A stretch of 64,000 bases of DNA from Dehalobacter alkaniphilus (GCA_040500365.1 CP148031.1:1426001-1490000), one strand, 5' to 3'. Positions 43,040 to 52,550 are shown, counted from the first letter of the stretch. Numbers and translations are program-made. The notes: generated from the sequence alone by a model not told the origin.

Positions 43040-43129
43040 AAAAGATATTTCTCCTTTTTTTGCCTGTCACGGCGTTAATTGTTTTGCAGACCTTTATTTA
43101 TTTGAAAAAGGTTCCTACTGGTAATATAG

Positions 43130-43157
43130 ACATTAATTCTTAGAATTATATTAATGT
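43130..43157. promoter_or_regulatory. Nested palindrome, candidate Fur-family-type operator
   Basis: TAATTCT-T-AGAATTA (43134-43148) is a perfect 7-1-7 inverted repeat, and ACATTAAT (43130-43137) with ATTAATGT (43150-43157) forms an outer repeat around it. The 7-1-7 layout is that of Fur and PerR boxes, although the base match to TGATAAT or TTATAAT is only partial. It lies between the divergent genes at 43039 and 43325. Confidence 0.4.
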
Positions 43158-43324
43158 AGGGCTTACATTATTCATTTTTGATTTTATACTGTATAATTGT
43201 ACGAAGAGCCAAGCATCCTCATTGTTTCAAAACATTGACTATGAGGGGATTTCCAATTGGGAAGATTCAGGCAGCATTTATACGTAAAGGTTAAATTTAA
43301 TTGAAGATAATTGGGGGCATAATG

Positions 43325-44512
43325 ATGATTAGTGTTACGAGGCTGCTATTTGATGCGGAATATTTCGGGGATTCCCTGCGTTATAGCAGGCATGCTCATG
43401 GGGCTAAAAACGGAGCAACAGGTAGTTCAGGACCGGTCGTTGTTTGGAATTCGACGCGAACCTGCAATTTGCAGTGCGTCCATTGTTATATGGACTCAGA
43501 TTCGCAGAAATATAACGGAGAACTGACAACGGAAGAAGCGAGGAGGTTTATTGATGATTTAGCGGAGTTTCACGTTCCTGTCCTGCTCTTTTCAGGCGGA
43601 GAGCCTTTGATGCGGCCCGATTTTTTTGAACTTGCCGCCTATACTGCTCAGAAAGGAATCAGACCAACTTTATCTACGAACGGTACGTTGATAACACCGG
43701 AAGCTGCCCGGCACATCAAAGAAATTGGTGTAGGTTATGTTGGGGTATCTCTTGACGGTCTGAGAGCGGTGAATGACAAGTTTAGGGGCAGAGAAGGAGC
43801 TTTTGCGGCTGCTATGGGAGGAATCCGGAACTGTGTGGAGGCGGGTCAGCGCGTTGGTCTGCGCTTTACGATTAACCGTCATAATTATGAGGAACTGGAT
43901 CGTATCTTTGATTTTATTGAAGCAGAAAAAATTGACCGTGTTTGTTTTTATCATTTGGTATACTCCGGACGGGGCAAGCAAATGGTCGCTGATGATATTA
44001 CTCCCGAAGAGTCGAGACAGGCGCTCGATACCATTATCCGCAGAACAAGGGACTTTGAAAAACGCGGACTGCACAAGGAAATCCTGACAGTTGATAATCA
44101 CGCCGACGGTGTTTATCTCTATTTGCGGGCTTTATGTGAAGATCCGGCCAGAGCGGAGAAAATAAAGACACTCATCGGCTGCAATGGCGGAAATCGTTCT
44201 GGGATTGCGTTTGGAGAGGTTGATCCTTCAGGGAATGTACATCCAGATCAGTTTACGCAGCATATCTCGTTTGGCAATGTCCGAGAGAGAAAGTTCGGAG
44301 ATATCTGGACTGACTTAAGCCAACCAGTGCTGGCAGGTTTGAAAGACCGTAAACCGCTTCTCAAAGGGCGATGTGCCGAGTGCCGGTATTTAGATTTCTG
44401 CAACGGCAATTTCCGCACCAGGGCAGAGGCTGTGACAGGCGATTTTTGGGAATCTGATCCTGCCTGTTACTTAACGGATAAAGAGATCGGAATAAAAACG
44501 ATTAATGGTTGA
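43325..44512 (+). CDS. ahbC: Radical SAM heme-biosynthesis enzyme, NirJ1/AhbC-like
   Basis: Radical SAM enzyme with the CxxxCxxC cluster site at C47/C51/C54 (TCNLQCVHCYMD) and a C-terminal SPASM-like cysteine set (CNGGN, GRCAECRYLDFCNG). Text such as FSGGEPLMRPDFFELAAY is typical of the NirJ branch. By known family roles it would remove acetate side chains from 12,18-didecarboxysiroheme to give Fe-coproporphyrin III. The start is ATG 43325 (or 43322) after GGGGGCATA. Next come an AhbD-like gene and the AhbA-AhbB fusion, supporting a heme rather than peptide-modification role. Which of the two radical SAM genes has which role rests on similarity and order. Confidence 0.85.
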   Translation: MISVTRLLFDAEYFGDSLRYSRHAHGAKNGATGSSGPVVVWNSTRTCNLQCVHCYMDSDSQKYNGELTTEEARRFIDDLAEFHVPVLLFSGGEPLMRPDFFELAAYTAQKGIRPTLSTNGTLITPEAARHIKEIGVGYVGVSLDGLRAVNDKFRGREGAFAAAMGGIRNCVEAGQRVGLRFTINRHNYEELDRIFDFIEAEKIDRVCFYHLVYSGRGKQMVADDITPEESRQALDTIIRRTRDFEKRGLHKEILTVDNHADGVYLYLRALCEDPARAEKIKTLIGCNGGNRSGIAFGEVDPSGNVHPDQFTQHISFGNVRERKFGDIWTDLSQPVLAGLKDRKPLLKGRCAECRYLDFCNGNFRTRAEAVTGDFWESDPACYLTDKEIGIKTING

Positions 44513-44555
44513 GGTTTAGCTTTGTTAATCTCTGTACTAGGAAAGGAAGAAAGAT

Positions 44556-45557
44556 ATGATTGTCTCTTGGAATACGACAAATGCCTGCAACATGTATTGT
44601 GATCACTGTTACCGCGATGCCGGATGCAGGGCCGAGGAGGAACTCAACACGGCTGAGGCCAGGACGCTGCTGGAACAAATCGCCAAAGCAGGGTTTAAGA
44701 TAATGATTTTTAGCGGCGGTGAACCACTCATGCGCCCAGATATTGTTGAACTAGTCGCCTATGCCAAAGACCTTGGTTTACGGCCTGTCTTCGGAACCAA
44801 TGGTTCTTTGTTGACGGAAGATCTTGCCGCAAAGCTTAAAAAAGCCGGCGCCATGGGGATGGGAATTTCCCTTGATTCAATGGATCGAAAAAAGCAGGAT
44901 GATTTCCGTCGCTATGACGGAGCCTGGAACCAGGCTGTGCAAGGTATGCGCAATTGCAAGGCAGTGGGGCTTCCTTTCCAGGTGCATACAACAGTGATGG
45001 ACTGGAATGCACATGAACTGGAAACACTTACGGATTTTGCGGTCCGGGAGGGAGCAGTGGCGCACCATTTTTTCTTTCTGGTGCCGACAGGCCGGGCAGT
45101 GTCTATAGAAGAAGAGTCTTTAAGGGCGGAAGCTTACGAAGAAGTGCTGACCAGGATCATGAAGAAGCAGCAAACCGTTGATATTGAACTGAAACCAACC
45201 TGTGCACCGCAGTTTATGCGAATTGCCAAACAGATGGGGGTAAACACCCGGTTCAGCCGCGGCTGTTTGGCTGGAACAGCATATTGCATTATCAGTCCGA
45301 AGGGTCAGGTACAGCCCTGTGCATATTTGAATCTGCCTCTCGGTGATGTCCGGGACACACCTTTTGATGAAATATGGCGCAGCAATCCGGTTTTGCAAGA
45401 ACTGCGCACGCTGGCGTATAAAGGTGGGTGTGGCAGCTGCGGGTATAAAAAAGTTTGCGGAGGCTGCCGGGCTCGTGCTGCTTTTTATGAAAACGGTGAC
45501 TACATGGCTGAAGAGCCCTGGTGTTTATACCACGGACGCAAGGGGGTCAGTTGCTAA
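44556..45557 (+). CDS. ahbD: Radical SAM heme-biosynthesis enzyme, NirJ2/AhbD-like
   Basis: Radical SAM protein of 333 residues with C11/C15/C18 (ACNMYCDHCYRD) very near the N-terminus and auxiliary-cluster cysteines at the C-terminus (CGSCGYKKVCGGCRARAAF). Same FSGGEPLMRPDIVELVAYAK signature as the previous gene. Probably decarboxylates propionates of Fe-coproporphyrin III to form heme b. GGAAAGGAAGAAAG lies before the ATG. Its stop codon is directly followed by the ATG of the decarboxylase fusion, so the operon is tight. Assignment between AhbC and AhbD activity is by similarity only. Confidence 0.85.
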   Translation: MIVSWNTTNACNMYCDHCYRDAGCRAEEELNTAEARTLLEQIAKAGFKIMIFSGGEPLMRPDIVELVAYAKDLGLRPVFGTNGSLLTEDLAAKLKKAGAMGMGISLDSMDRKKQDDFRRYDGAWNQAVQGMRNCKAVGLPFQVHTTVMDWNAHELETLTDFAVREGAVAHHFFFLVPTGRAVSIEEESLRAEAYEEVLTRIMKKQQTVDIELKPTCAPQFMRIAKQMGVNTRFSRGCLAGTAYCIISPKGQVQPCAYLNLPLGDVRDTPFDEIWRSNPVLQELRTLAYKGGCGSCGYKKVCGGCRARAAFYENGDYMAEEPWCLYHGRKGVSC

Positions 45558-46550
45558 ATGGAGACAAAGGACCGGATTTTGCTGACCAGAATCCAGGCGG
45601 CCTTCCCGGTTGAGGAACGTCCTTATCAGGTTTTGGGAGAAATGCTGGGGCTAAATGAAGAAGAAACATGGCAGCGGGTTAACCAGTTCCGGCAGAAAGG
45701 AATGATCCGGCGGATAGGCGGAGTCTTTGATTCTCGTCGTCTTGGGTATTTCAGCACGCTTTGCGCGGCTAAGGTTCCGGAAGAAAAAATATCCGTTCTT
45801 GCGGATTTTTTAATGGAAATCCCCGGAGTTACGCATAATTATTTGCGGGATCATCGTTACAATATGTGGTTTACGGTCATCTCCCGGTCGCAGGCCGGGC
45901 TGATGCAGATTTTAGAACAGGCAAAGAATATTTTGGGAAGTCCTGAAGTTTACAGCCTTCCCGCTATCAGGTTGTTCAAGATTGGCGTGCTGTTTGACCT
46001 GGAAAAGCGTACAAATAATAAGCTGCCCATTGCGAATGCCGGCTATTCGTCTCCGGAAGGGCAGCCTGCTTTTCAGGCAGGGGAGGGGGATAAGGCCTTA
46101 ATCCGCATTTTGCAGGGTGATTTGACTTTGTCGCTTTGTCCTTTCTCTGAGGCAGCTTCCAGACTGGGATGGTCAGAAGAAAGTGTCCGAGCAAGAATCC
46201 AGGACTATAAGCATGACGGGGTGCTGCGACGTTTTGGTGCCATCCTGTATCACCGGAAAGCTGGATTTACTTCAAATGCGATGGGGGTATGGGTTGTTCC
46301 AGAAGCGCAGGTTGAAGAAACCGGTCACATCATGGCCGCCTTTAAGGAAGTAAGCCATTGCTACCAACGCCCTGAACTTCCGGATTGGCCGTATAATCTA
46401 TTTACCATGATTCATGGGCATTCGCCGTCGGAGTGCAGGAAAACAATGGAGAGAATTTCTAAGGTTACAGACATACGACAGTATGAGATGCTATTCAGTC
46501 ATGCTGAATTGAAAAAGACAAGCATGGAATATTTCAGGGAAGAAGAGTAA
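45558..46550 (+). CDS. Siroheme decarboxylase, AhbA-AhbB fusion (NirDL-like)
   Basis: Single polypeptide of 330 residues with two AsnC/Lrp-like halves: the first (about 1-150) with RILLTRIQAAFPVEERPYQV and GMIRRIGGVFDSRRLGY, the second (about 170-325) with GVLRRFGAILYHRKAGF. Such proteins decarboxylate siroheme to 12,18-didecarboxysiroheme, first step of the alternative heme route. In many organisms the two halves are separate genes; here they are fused. HNYLRDHRYNMWFTVI and HCYQRPELPDWPYNLFTMI carry the histidines typical of the active sites. ATG abuts the previous stop. A terminator follows. Despite the helix-turn-helix-like fold, a DNA-binding role is unlikely in this context. Confidence 0.9.
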   Translation: METKDRILLTRIQAAFPVEERPYQVLGEMLGLNEEETWQRVNQFRQKGMIRRIGGVFDSRRLGYFSTLCAAKVPEEKISVLADFLMEIPGVTHNYLRDHRYNMWFTVISRSQAGLMQILEQAKNILGSPEVYSLPAIRLFKIGVLFDLEKRTNNKLPIANAGYSSPEGQPAFQAGEGDKALIRILQGDLTLSLCPFSEAASRLGWSEESVRARIQDYKHDGVLRRFGAILYHRKAGFTSNAMGVWVVPEAQVEETGHIMAAFKEVSHCYQRPELPDWPYNLFTMIHGHSPSECRKTMERISKVTDIRQYEMLFSHAELKKTSMEYFREEE

Positions 46551-46566
46551 AATAACGCATTTTTGG

Positions 46567-46612
46567 CAAGGGCGTAACGGGACTTAAGTTCTGTTACGCC
46601 CTTGTTCCTTAT
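46567..46612 (+). terminator. Intrinsic terminator of the heme operon
   Basis: CAAGGGCGTAAC (46567-46578) pairs with GTTACGCCCTTG (46593-46604), followed by TTCCTT. Confidence 0.8.
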
Positions 46613-46713
46613 GCTTTATTGATTTATCTGTTCCGGTGATTGTCTGCTGGTATCTTTCTTCAGATTAGAGTAAAAACTGAATTAATACACAAAATAAGCA
46701 TGATAGAATAAAT

Positions 46714-48393
46714 TTGGATGGTAATGCCGAGATGCTTGACCAGCTTATCACTAAAATACGCAGTAAGAACATAGGAAAAGAAAAACCTTTGCTTGATGAA
46801 CGGTCCCAAGCCGGGAAGCCTCTGTCAAGCGTAATTGAGCATAACCTGCAAGCCATGCAGCAGATTTTTGAAAAATGTTCGGATATTTCTTTCAGAGAAT
46901 TTCAGCTGCACTCTACCAAAAAAATCAAAGCGTTTATTGTCTACTCAGACAGCCTGTGTAAGCCCGAAATTATTAATGATGCAATTTTAAAGCCGATCAT
47001 GCTGGAGGTTTCTGCAAGGACAGAAAATCTTCACACAAAAGCAGATCTTAATACGAACACAGCCGTTTATACGGACACGAATCTCAAAACAAATGTCGGT
47101 GATATGCCCGGTATCATACTTCAACATCTGCTAACCAATTACAAAGCCGATACGTTGTCTCTGATCTCCGAAGCAGCTGACGCAGTACTGGAGGACAATC
47201 TCGTTCTGATTATAGACGGGTATCCGATTGGCATTAAAGCTTCTGTCCAGGGCTATAACATCAGACAGATTAATGAGCCGACGACTGAACCGAACATTCA
47301 CGGACCGAGGGACGGTTTCGTGGAAAATCTGGGAACAAACATAAGCCTTCTCCGACGCCGCATCCGGACCAGCCTACTGAAGGCTGAGAGTATAACGGTC
47401 GGAACGTTATCCAAAACGAAGGTTAATATTTGCTATATTCAGGGGGTAGCAAACGAAAAGATTGTAGCTGAAGTCAAATCGCGTATTGAGAGGATCACGA
47501 TCGATAATATTTTAGACAGCAGTTATCTTGAAGAATTTATCTCTGATGAACCAATCAGTCTGTTCCCACTTGTACAGTATACGGAACGGCCGGACAGGAC
47601 CGCCGCTTCGCTGTTTGAAGGCAGAATTGCCATTATGGTTGACAATTCACCTTCTGCTTTAATTATTCCATGCACTTTTGTGACCTTGATACAGGCCTCA
47701 GAAGATTACTATTATAGCGCTTTGTTTGCCTCTTTTGCGCGATTAGGCCGTTTTATGGCCATCAATATTACACTACTGGTTCCGGCAGTTACAGTTGCGG
47801 TATTTTCAGTCAATCAGTCGCTTATTCCAATATCTCTTTTGAATACGGTAGCCGGAGCAAGAGAAAATCTGCCTCTGCCAATTTCTTTGGAAATATTTTT
47901 GATGGAACTTGTTTTTGAGCTTCTACGGGAAGCCGGGGTACGTTTGCCTAGGACAGTTGGGCAGGCGATCAGTACAGTAGGCGGTTTGGTGATCGGGCAG
48001 GCCGCAGTCGATGCCGGGATTGTCAGTCCGACTTCAGTGGTGGTTGTCGGTTTGACAGCGGTTGCTTCGTTTACATTCCCGGATTACAATGTCGGGACAA
48101 GCATCCGGATCATTCGTTTTGGCTTAATTATCATGGCCAGTGTTTTTGGAATTGTGGGAATTATCTTTGGGCTGATGATTTTGCTTACCCATCTTTGCAG
48201 TCTGCGTTCTTTCGGGGTACCTTATCTGTCACCCATCGCTCCGCTGACACTGCGTGATCTGAAAGATACCTTAATCCGGGCCCCTTGGTGGGCGATGTCT
48301 ACGAGACCCAGGTTCTTCGGAGGCAAGAAATCTCTGCGGGGCAATGTTGGTCACATAAAGCATAAACCTAAAAAGAGGGGGGATAACAAATAA
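46714..48393 (+). CDS. gerAA: Spore germination protein, GerAA family
   Basis: A-subunit of a nutrient germinant receptor in the spore inner membrane. The 559-residue protein has a large soluble N-terminal part (EFQLHSTKKIKAFIVYSDSL), the family stretch EPTTEPNIHGPRDGFVENLG, ESITVGTLSKTKVNICYIQG, and a membrane part near the C-terminus (AVTVAVFSVNQSLIPISLL, VSPTSVVVVGLTAVASFTFP). A basic tail ends KHKPKKRGDNK. The start is uncertain: TTG 46714 has no clear ribosome site, and ATG 46732 is an alternative. Followed by gerAB and gerAC in the usual order. Confidence 0.93.
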   Translation: MDGNAEMLDQLITKIRSKNIGKEKPLLDERSQAGKPLSSVIEHNLQAMQQIFEKCSDISFREFQLHSTKKIKAFIVYSDSLCKPEIINDAILKPIMLEVSARTENLHTKADLNTNTAVYTDTNLKTNVGDMPGIILQHLLTNYKADTLSLISEAADAVLEDNLVLIIDGYPIGIKASVQGYNIRQINEPTTEPNIHGPRDGFVENLGTNISLLRRRIRTSLLKAESITVGTLSKTKVNICYIQGVANEKIVAEVKSRIERITIDNILDSSYLEEFISDEPISLFPLVQYTERPDRTAASLFEGRIAIMVDNSPSALIIPCTFVTLIQASEDYYYSALFASFARLGRFMAINITLLVPAVTVAVFSVNQSLIPISLLNTVAGARENLPLPISLEIFLMELVFELLREAGVRLPRTVGQAISTVGGLVIGQAAVDAGIVSPTSVVVVGLTAVASFTFPDYNVGTSIRIIRFGLIIMASVFGIVGIIFGLMILLTHLCSLRSFGVPYLSPIAPLTLRDLKDTLIRAPWWAMSTRPRFFGGKKSLRGNVGHIKHKPKKRGDNK

Positions 48394-48404
48394 GCAAGGA
48401 ACGG

Positions 48405-49487
48405 ATGTCCGGAACGCAAATAGCAATGTTGCTGTTTATTATGATGACCTCAACCGCGATCCTATTTATTCCGGGATTAACCGCACTGACAGCCAAACAA
48501 GATGCCTGGTTCGCGAGCCTGGGAGCAGGGATATTTGCTTTTGGCGTATTGTTCATTTCGGCCAAGCTGGCACAGCGATTCCCGGGACTCACAATAGCAG
48601 AATATCTGCCGCTCATTGTAGGAAAAATCGGAGGCAAGGCGCTGGCTGTTTCCTATATCCTATTTTTTATTGTCTTAAATATCCTCGTCGTTAGGGAAAC
48701 TTCGGAATTTTTAACCGTATCCGCTTTATTTGGAACGCCGGGCATTCCTATCAATTTGGTATTTGTACTTATTTGCTGGTATTCTGCGCAAAAAGGGATT
48801 GAAGTGATTGCGCGGATGAACCAATTCATCCTGCCTCTATTTGTATTTGCTTATCTAATGGCCTGTATCTTGGCGATTCCGAAAGCAGATCCAAGCAGTC
48901 TGCTTCCTATTTTGGAAGACGGGATCAGTCCGGTGATGCAGAATATATGGATACCGGTTCAATGGTATGGCGAAATTGCCGTATTGCTGATGTTAATCCC
49001 TCTGATAAACAAACCTCAGGAAGTGCTGAAGAAGGCATCCTACGCGGTTATCAGCACAATGCTTTTGTTGACTTTCGGATCGCTGGTTGTACTTACTGTC
49101 TTAGGGGCAGATGTGACCGGTCAAATGATTTTCCCGATATGGTCTACTGTGAAAACAATTGAATACGGGAATTACATTCAACGTATAGAATTATTGGTAT
49201 TGCCGTTATGGCTGACCGGGATCATGGTCAAATCCTCTCTGCTTTTTTATGTAACGATTCTTGCAGCCAGACAGTCAGTCGGTAGAAAGCATCCGAAAAT
49301 TATTGCCGCTTCAGTGATGATCATCGTATTCTCAGGGGCAACGTTTCTTGTACCAAACACCATGGCGCTACTGGAATTCCTGACAAAATGCTGGCCGTCC
49401 ATATCTTTGTTATTTGAAGTTGTACTGCCGTTACTGTTGCTTGCTATTACATTAATCAGAAAGAAAAAAGGGGGCTGTATGCAGTGA
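48405..49487 (+). CDS. gerAB: Spore germination permease, GerAB family
   Basis: Ten-helix APC-like permease subunit of the germinant receptor. Signature text: SGTQIAMLLFIMMTSTAILFIPG, GLTIAEYLPLIVGKIGGKALA and NQFILPLFVFAYLMACILAI. 360 residues, normal. It starts 11 bp after gerAA and ends overlapping the GTG of gerAC, so all three are co-translated. Germinant specificity cannot be read from sequence. Confidence 0.93.
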   Translation: MSGTQIAMLLFIMMTSTAILFIPGLTALTAKQDAWFASLGAGIFAFGVLFISAKLAQRFPGLTIAEYLPLIVGKIGGKALAVSYILFFIVLNILVVRETSEFLTVSALFGTPGIPINLVFVLICWYSAQKGIEVIARMNQFILPLFVFAYLMACILAIPKADPSSLLPILEDGISPVMQNIWIPVQWYGEIAVLLMLIPLINKPQEVLKKASYAVISTMLLLTFGSLVVLTVLGADVTGQMIFPIWSTVKTIEYGNYIQRIELLVLPLWLTGIMVKSSLLFYVTILAARQSVGRKHPKIIAASVMIIVFSGATFLVPNTMALLEFLTKCWPSISLLFEVVLPLLLLAITLIRKKKGGCMQ

Positions 49488-50650
49488 CATCAAAAGCAAA
49501 AAGATATGCCCGGATGATTCTTTTGATGCTGAGTTTGCTTTTCCTTACAGGCTGTTGGAGTAGAAATGAGGTTGAGGATTTGGCTATGATGACTGGCGGG
49601 GCGATCGATTACTTGTCTGAAAAAGGTCAGGAAAAGTATGAGGGTCAATGGGTAATCATTAGTCCGCCAAGCTCCAGTAATTCAGACGGTGGTGCGTCTT
49701 CCAGCAAATCTACGGATCTGGTGTATAAAGGGGAAGCTGAAACACTTATGGAAAGCATAGCGGCTATAAATAAACAGCTTCCGCGTTTGCAGACCAGTAG
49801 CCATGTAATATTTACCATTTTTGGGGAAAATTTGGCTAAGACAGTGACGGCCAAGGTGGTGGAAAACTTTCTGCGTTTTCCTGAAGGTAGACCCAATCAA
49901 TTTTTATTTGTGACCAAAGGAAATGCTGGGCCTTTTCTTCAGGCCAAGCCGGCACTTGTTTCGAATCTTTTTAAGCAGATAAAAAAACAGCAGGAGATTG
50001 CGCTTCGCACGGGAGTTTCAAGAGGGGTTACCTTTCTGGAATTTTGTCAATGGCTTCTTAGCCCAGACCGAGATCCGGTGCTGCCGCAGATTAAATGGAA
50101 TGATGTAAAAAGCGATAGTATTATGATTGAAGGCTTGGGTGTATTTCGAAGCGACAAACTTGTTGGCTGGTTGGACAGGGAGGAGTCTACAGGATACTTG
50201 CTTCTGACGCATGATTCTAAAGACAGCCTAATGACGTTTAAGTTTGAATATGGCTCCCAGATGATCAGTTACCAAATGGGGGCCTCCAAGCATAAAGTCA
50301 AAGCAAAAATGGTTGATGGAAAACCAGTCTTTCATATATTAATCCAAACTTCCGGGACAATTCCTGAAAACGCTAATATCCAAATCTCCACGAAAAATGT
50401 CAAGCAAATGGAAGCAGCCGCTGCAGAAAGCATCAAAGAGGTGGCGTTAAAGAGCATTTCAAAAGCCAGGTTGTATGACTCGGATTTTTTGGGTTTAATG
50501 CAGCAATTGCACCGTCATGAGCCGTCAGCCTGGAAAGAAGTCGAGACTGACTGGCGGAAGGCCTTCCGGGAAGCGGAGATTGAAGTAGAAGTTCAGGCAA
50601 AGATTGTAGCGGAATGGGCATTAAAGCAATCCTTTAATCTCAAGGACTAG
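49484..50650 (+). CDS. gerAC: Spore germination lipoprotein, GerAC family
   Basis: Lipoprotein subunit of the germinant receptor. The signal peptide MILLMLSLLFLTGCWSR carries the lipobox LTGC, with the family mark CWSRNEVEDLAMM just after it. The body has IGLGV-like text (MIEGLGVFRSDKLVGWL) and the C-terminal helix region with DFLGLMQQLHRHEPSAWKEV, typical of Ger(x)C proteins. 388 residues. The GTG start overlaps the gerAB stop. Last gene of the operon. Confidence 0.94.
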   Translation: MTSKAKRYARMILLMLSLLFLTGCWSRNEVEDLAMMTGGAIDYLSEKGQEKYEGQWVIISPPSSSNSDGGASSSKSTDLVYKGEAETLMESIAAINKQLPRLQTSSHVIFTIFGENLAKTVTAKVVENFLRFPEGRPNQFLFVTKGNAGPFLQAKPALVSNLFKQIKKQQEIALRTGVSRGVTFLEFCQWLLSPDRDPVLPQIKWNDVKSDSIMIEGLGVFRSDKLVGWLDREESTGYLLLTHDSKDSLMTFKFEYGSQMISYQMGASKHKVKAKMVDGKPVFHILIQTSGTIPENANIQISTKNVKQMEAAAAESIKEVALKSISKARLYDSDFLGLMQQLHRHEPSAWKEVETDWRKAFREAEIEVEVQAKIVAEWALKQSFNLKD

Positions 50651-50837
50651 GGACATTCCAGCATATTCAAAAGGGCCTTGAAGATTTCCATGCAAATTAA
50701 TGGATGTTAAAAAGGATCAGAATGTACTATAATTCCTAATATAGTCAATATTATCATGGCATGGAAGCACACGATTTTGGCATATCCATTTTACCGGCCT
50801 TTATTAGTGAAGAGTGATACAAAAGGAGAATGCAGTT

Positions 50838-51866
50838 ATGAACATGAAATATATTAAAAAAATACCAACGGCCGAGGAGATTATTGAACAGATACCTTTA
50901 CCTGAACATATAAAAAAAATAAAACGGGACAGGGACGAGCAGATTAGCCATATTCTAGAAAACAAAGATAACCGCTTTATTCTGATCATCGGACCCTGTT
51001 CGGCGGATAATGAGGACTCGGTATGTGAATATATTGGAAAGCTCGCTGTCATGCAGGAAAAAGTCAAGGATAAGATATTGATAATCCCGCGGATCTATAC
51101 CAACAAGCCCCGTACTACGGGGGAAGGCTATAAGGGGATGGTCCATCAGCCCGACCCGAGCAAAGAACCCGATTTATGCGAGGGGATTATAGCCATCCGT
51201 AAGCTCCATATCCGAGCCCTGTCGGAATTCCATATGCCGGCAGCTGATGAAATGCTTTATCCGGAGAACTACACGTATCTTCTCGATGTGCTGGGTTACA
51301 TTGCAGTTGGTGCCCGCTCTGTGGAGAATCAGCAGCACCGCTTAACCGTCAGCGGCGTATGTACACCGGTCGGCATGAAAAACCCGACGAGCGGGGACAT
51401 AACGGTTATGCTGAATTCGATTTATGCCGCTCAGCAAGGGCATCATTTTATCTATAACGGCTGGGAAATAGAGACATCCGGTAATCCGCTTGCACATGCT
51501 ATCCTAAGAGGGGCTGTGGATTCCTCCGGGAGAAATATCCCGAATTATCACTATGAGGATTTAATCTATGCCGCCTACGAATATGAAAGGCTCCAGCTGG
51601 CTAATCCAACAATCATTGTGGATACCAACCATGCCAATTCGATGAAACGCTTCTATGAACAGCCTCGGATCGCGCGGGAAGTTCTGACAAGCAGAACGTA
51701 TGACCCGCTGTTGAATAAAATGATTAAAGGACTGATGATTGAGAGCTATCTGGTGGAAGGCAGGCAGGAGATCGGAACGAATATCTATGGAAAATCCATT
51801 ACCGACGCCTGTCTGGGATGGGAGAAAACGGAAGAATTAATTTATAAAATAGCTGAAAATGTTTGA
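50838..51866 (+). CDS. 3-deoxy-7-phosphoheptulonate (DAHP) synthase, AroG/AroF type
   Basis: Type I alpha DAHP synthase, first step of the shikimate pathway from PEP and erythrose-4-phosphate. Motifs: FILIIGPCSADNEDSV, RIYTNKPRTTGEGYKGMVHQ, SVENQQHRLTVSGVCTPVGM and DTNHANSMKRF. About 342 residues as in E. coli AroF/G/H; the start is the ATG at 50838 after AAAGGAGAA, and the N-terminal extension (IKKIPTAEEIIEQIPLP) could carry feedback control. It supplies chorismate, which the men operon uses, although the two are 11 kb apart. Confidence 0.95.
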   Translation: MNMKYIKKIPTAEEIIEQIPLPEHIKKIKRDRDEQISHILENKDNRFILIIGPCSADNEDSVCEYIGKLAVMQEKVKDKILIIPRIYTNKPRTTGEGYKGMVHQPDPSKEPDLCEGIIAIRKLHIRALSEFHMPAADEMLYPENYTYLLDVLGYIAVGARSVENQQHRLTVSGVCTPVGMKNPTSGDITVMLNSIYAAQQGHHFIYNGWEIETSGNPLAHAILRGAVDSSGRNIPNYHYEDLIYAAYEYERLQLANPTIIVDTNHANSMKRFYEQPRIAREVLTSRTYDPLLNKMIKGLMIESYLVEGRQEIGTNIYGKSITDACLGWEKTEELIYKIAENV

Positions 51867-51885
51867 GCTTGGGGGATTAAGAACC

Positions 51886-52530
51886 ATGCTTTTGGAAGAA
51901 CAAAGGAAACAGGTCATTGATATTGCCAGACAGACCCTTCAGTCCGGGTTAATTATGCGGACGATGGGAAATTTCAGCATGCGGGACTCGAAAACAGGCT
52001 ATGTATGTATAACCCCGAGCGGGATGGATTACTCTGTGGTCAGACCGGAAGATATAGTTGTGATGGATACGCAGCAGATTGTGATCGATGGCAGCCGAAA
52101 ACCTTCGATCGAAAGCGGGATGCATTGTCTTGCCTACCAGGAAAGACCGGATGTGCTCGGTGTTTGTCATACCCATTCCTGCTTTGCGACAGCCTGGGCC
52201 TGTGTGGAGGAACCTTTTCCGCTGGTCTTGGCCGAAATGGCTGCTGTGCTGGGTGGAAAACTTGAAACGGCCCCTTTTTTCCCGATGGGTTCCGAGGAGC
52301 TGGCTAAGGCTACGATCCAGACCCTTGGCATACAAAATGCTGTACTGATGAGCAATCACGGCCAGTTGACGGTAGGTCCGACGCTCGACAAAGCCCTGGC
52401 CAATGCGCAGCTTGTCGAAGAGGCTGCCAAGATTGCCTGCTATGCAGTCAGTATTGGAAAACAAAAAGTGATTTCTCCCGGGCAGGCCAATTTGCTTCAG
52501 CAGTGGATCTCGGAAAATTACGGACAGTAG
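51886..52530 (+). CDS. Class II aldolase/adducin family protein
   Basis: Zinc-dependent aldolase-fold protein of about 214 residues like L-fuculose-1-phosphate aldolase. GNFSMRDSKTGYVCITPSGM contains the phosphate-binding region, CHTHSCFATAWA the zinc histidines, and SNHGQLTVG the third. The catalytic glutamate is probably in PFPLVLAEMAAV. Start is the ATG at 51886 after GGGGGA; an earlier ATG at 51859 overlaps the aro gene and has no site. Substrate unknown; fuculose- or rhamnulose-phosphate are family options, and methylthioribulose salvage another. Confidence 0.87.
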   Translation: MLLEEQRKQVIDIARQTLQSGLIMRTMGNFSMRDSKTGYVCITPSGMDYSVVRPEDIVVMDTQQIVIDGSRKPSIESGMHCLAYQERPDVLGVCHTHSCFATAWACVEEPFPLVLAEMAAVLGGKLETAPFFPMGSEELAKATIQTLGIQNAVLMSNHGQLTVGPTLDKALANAQLVEEAAKIACYAVSIGKQKVISPGQANLLQQWISENYGQ

Positions 52531-52550
52531 AGAACAAAAGAGGGAAAACA

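Noticed and set aside
45558..46550. AsnC/Lrp-type transcription regulator
   Set aside because: The two Lrp-like halves, the histidine-bearing loops and the position behind two NirJ-type genes fit siroheme decarboxylase better than a DNA-binding regulator.
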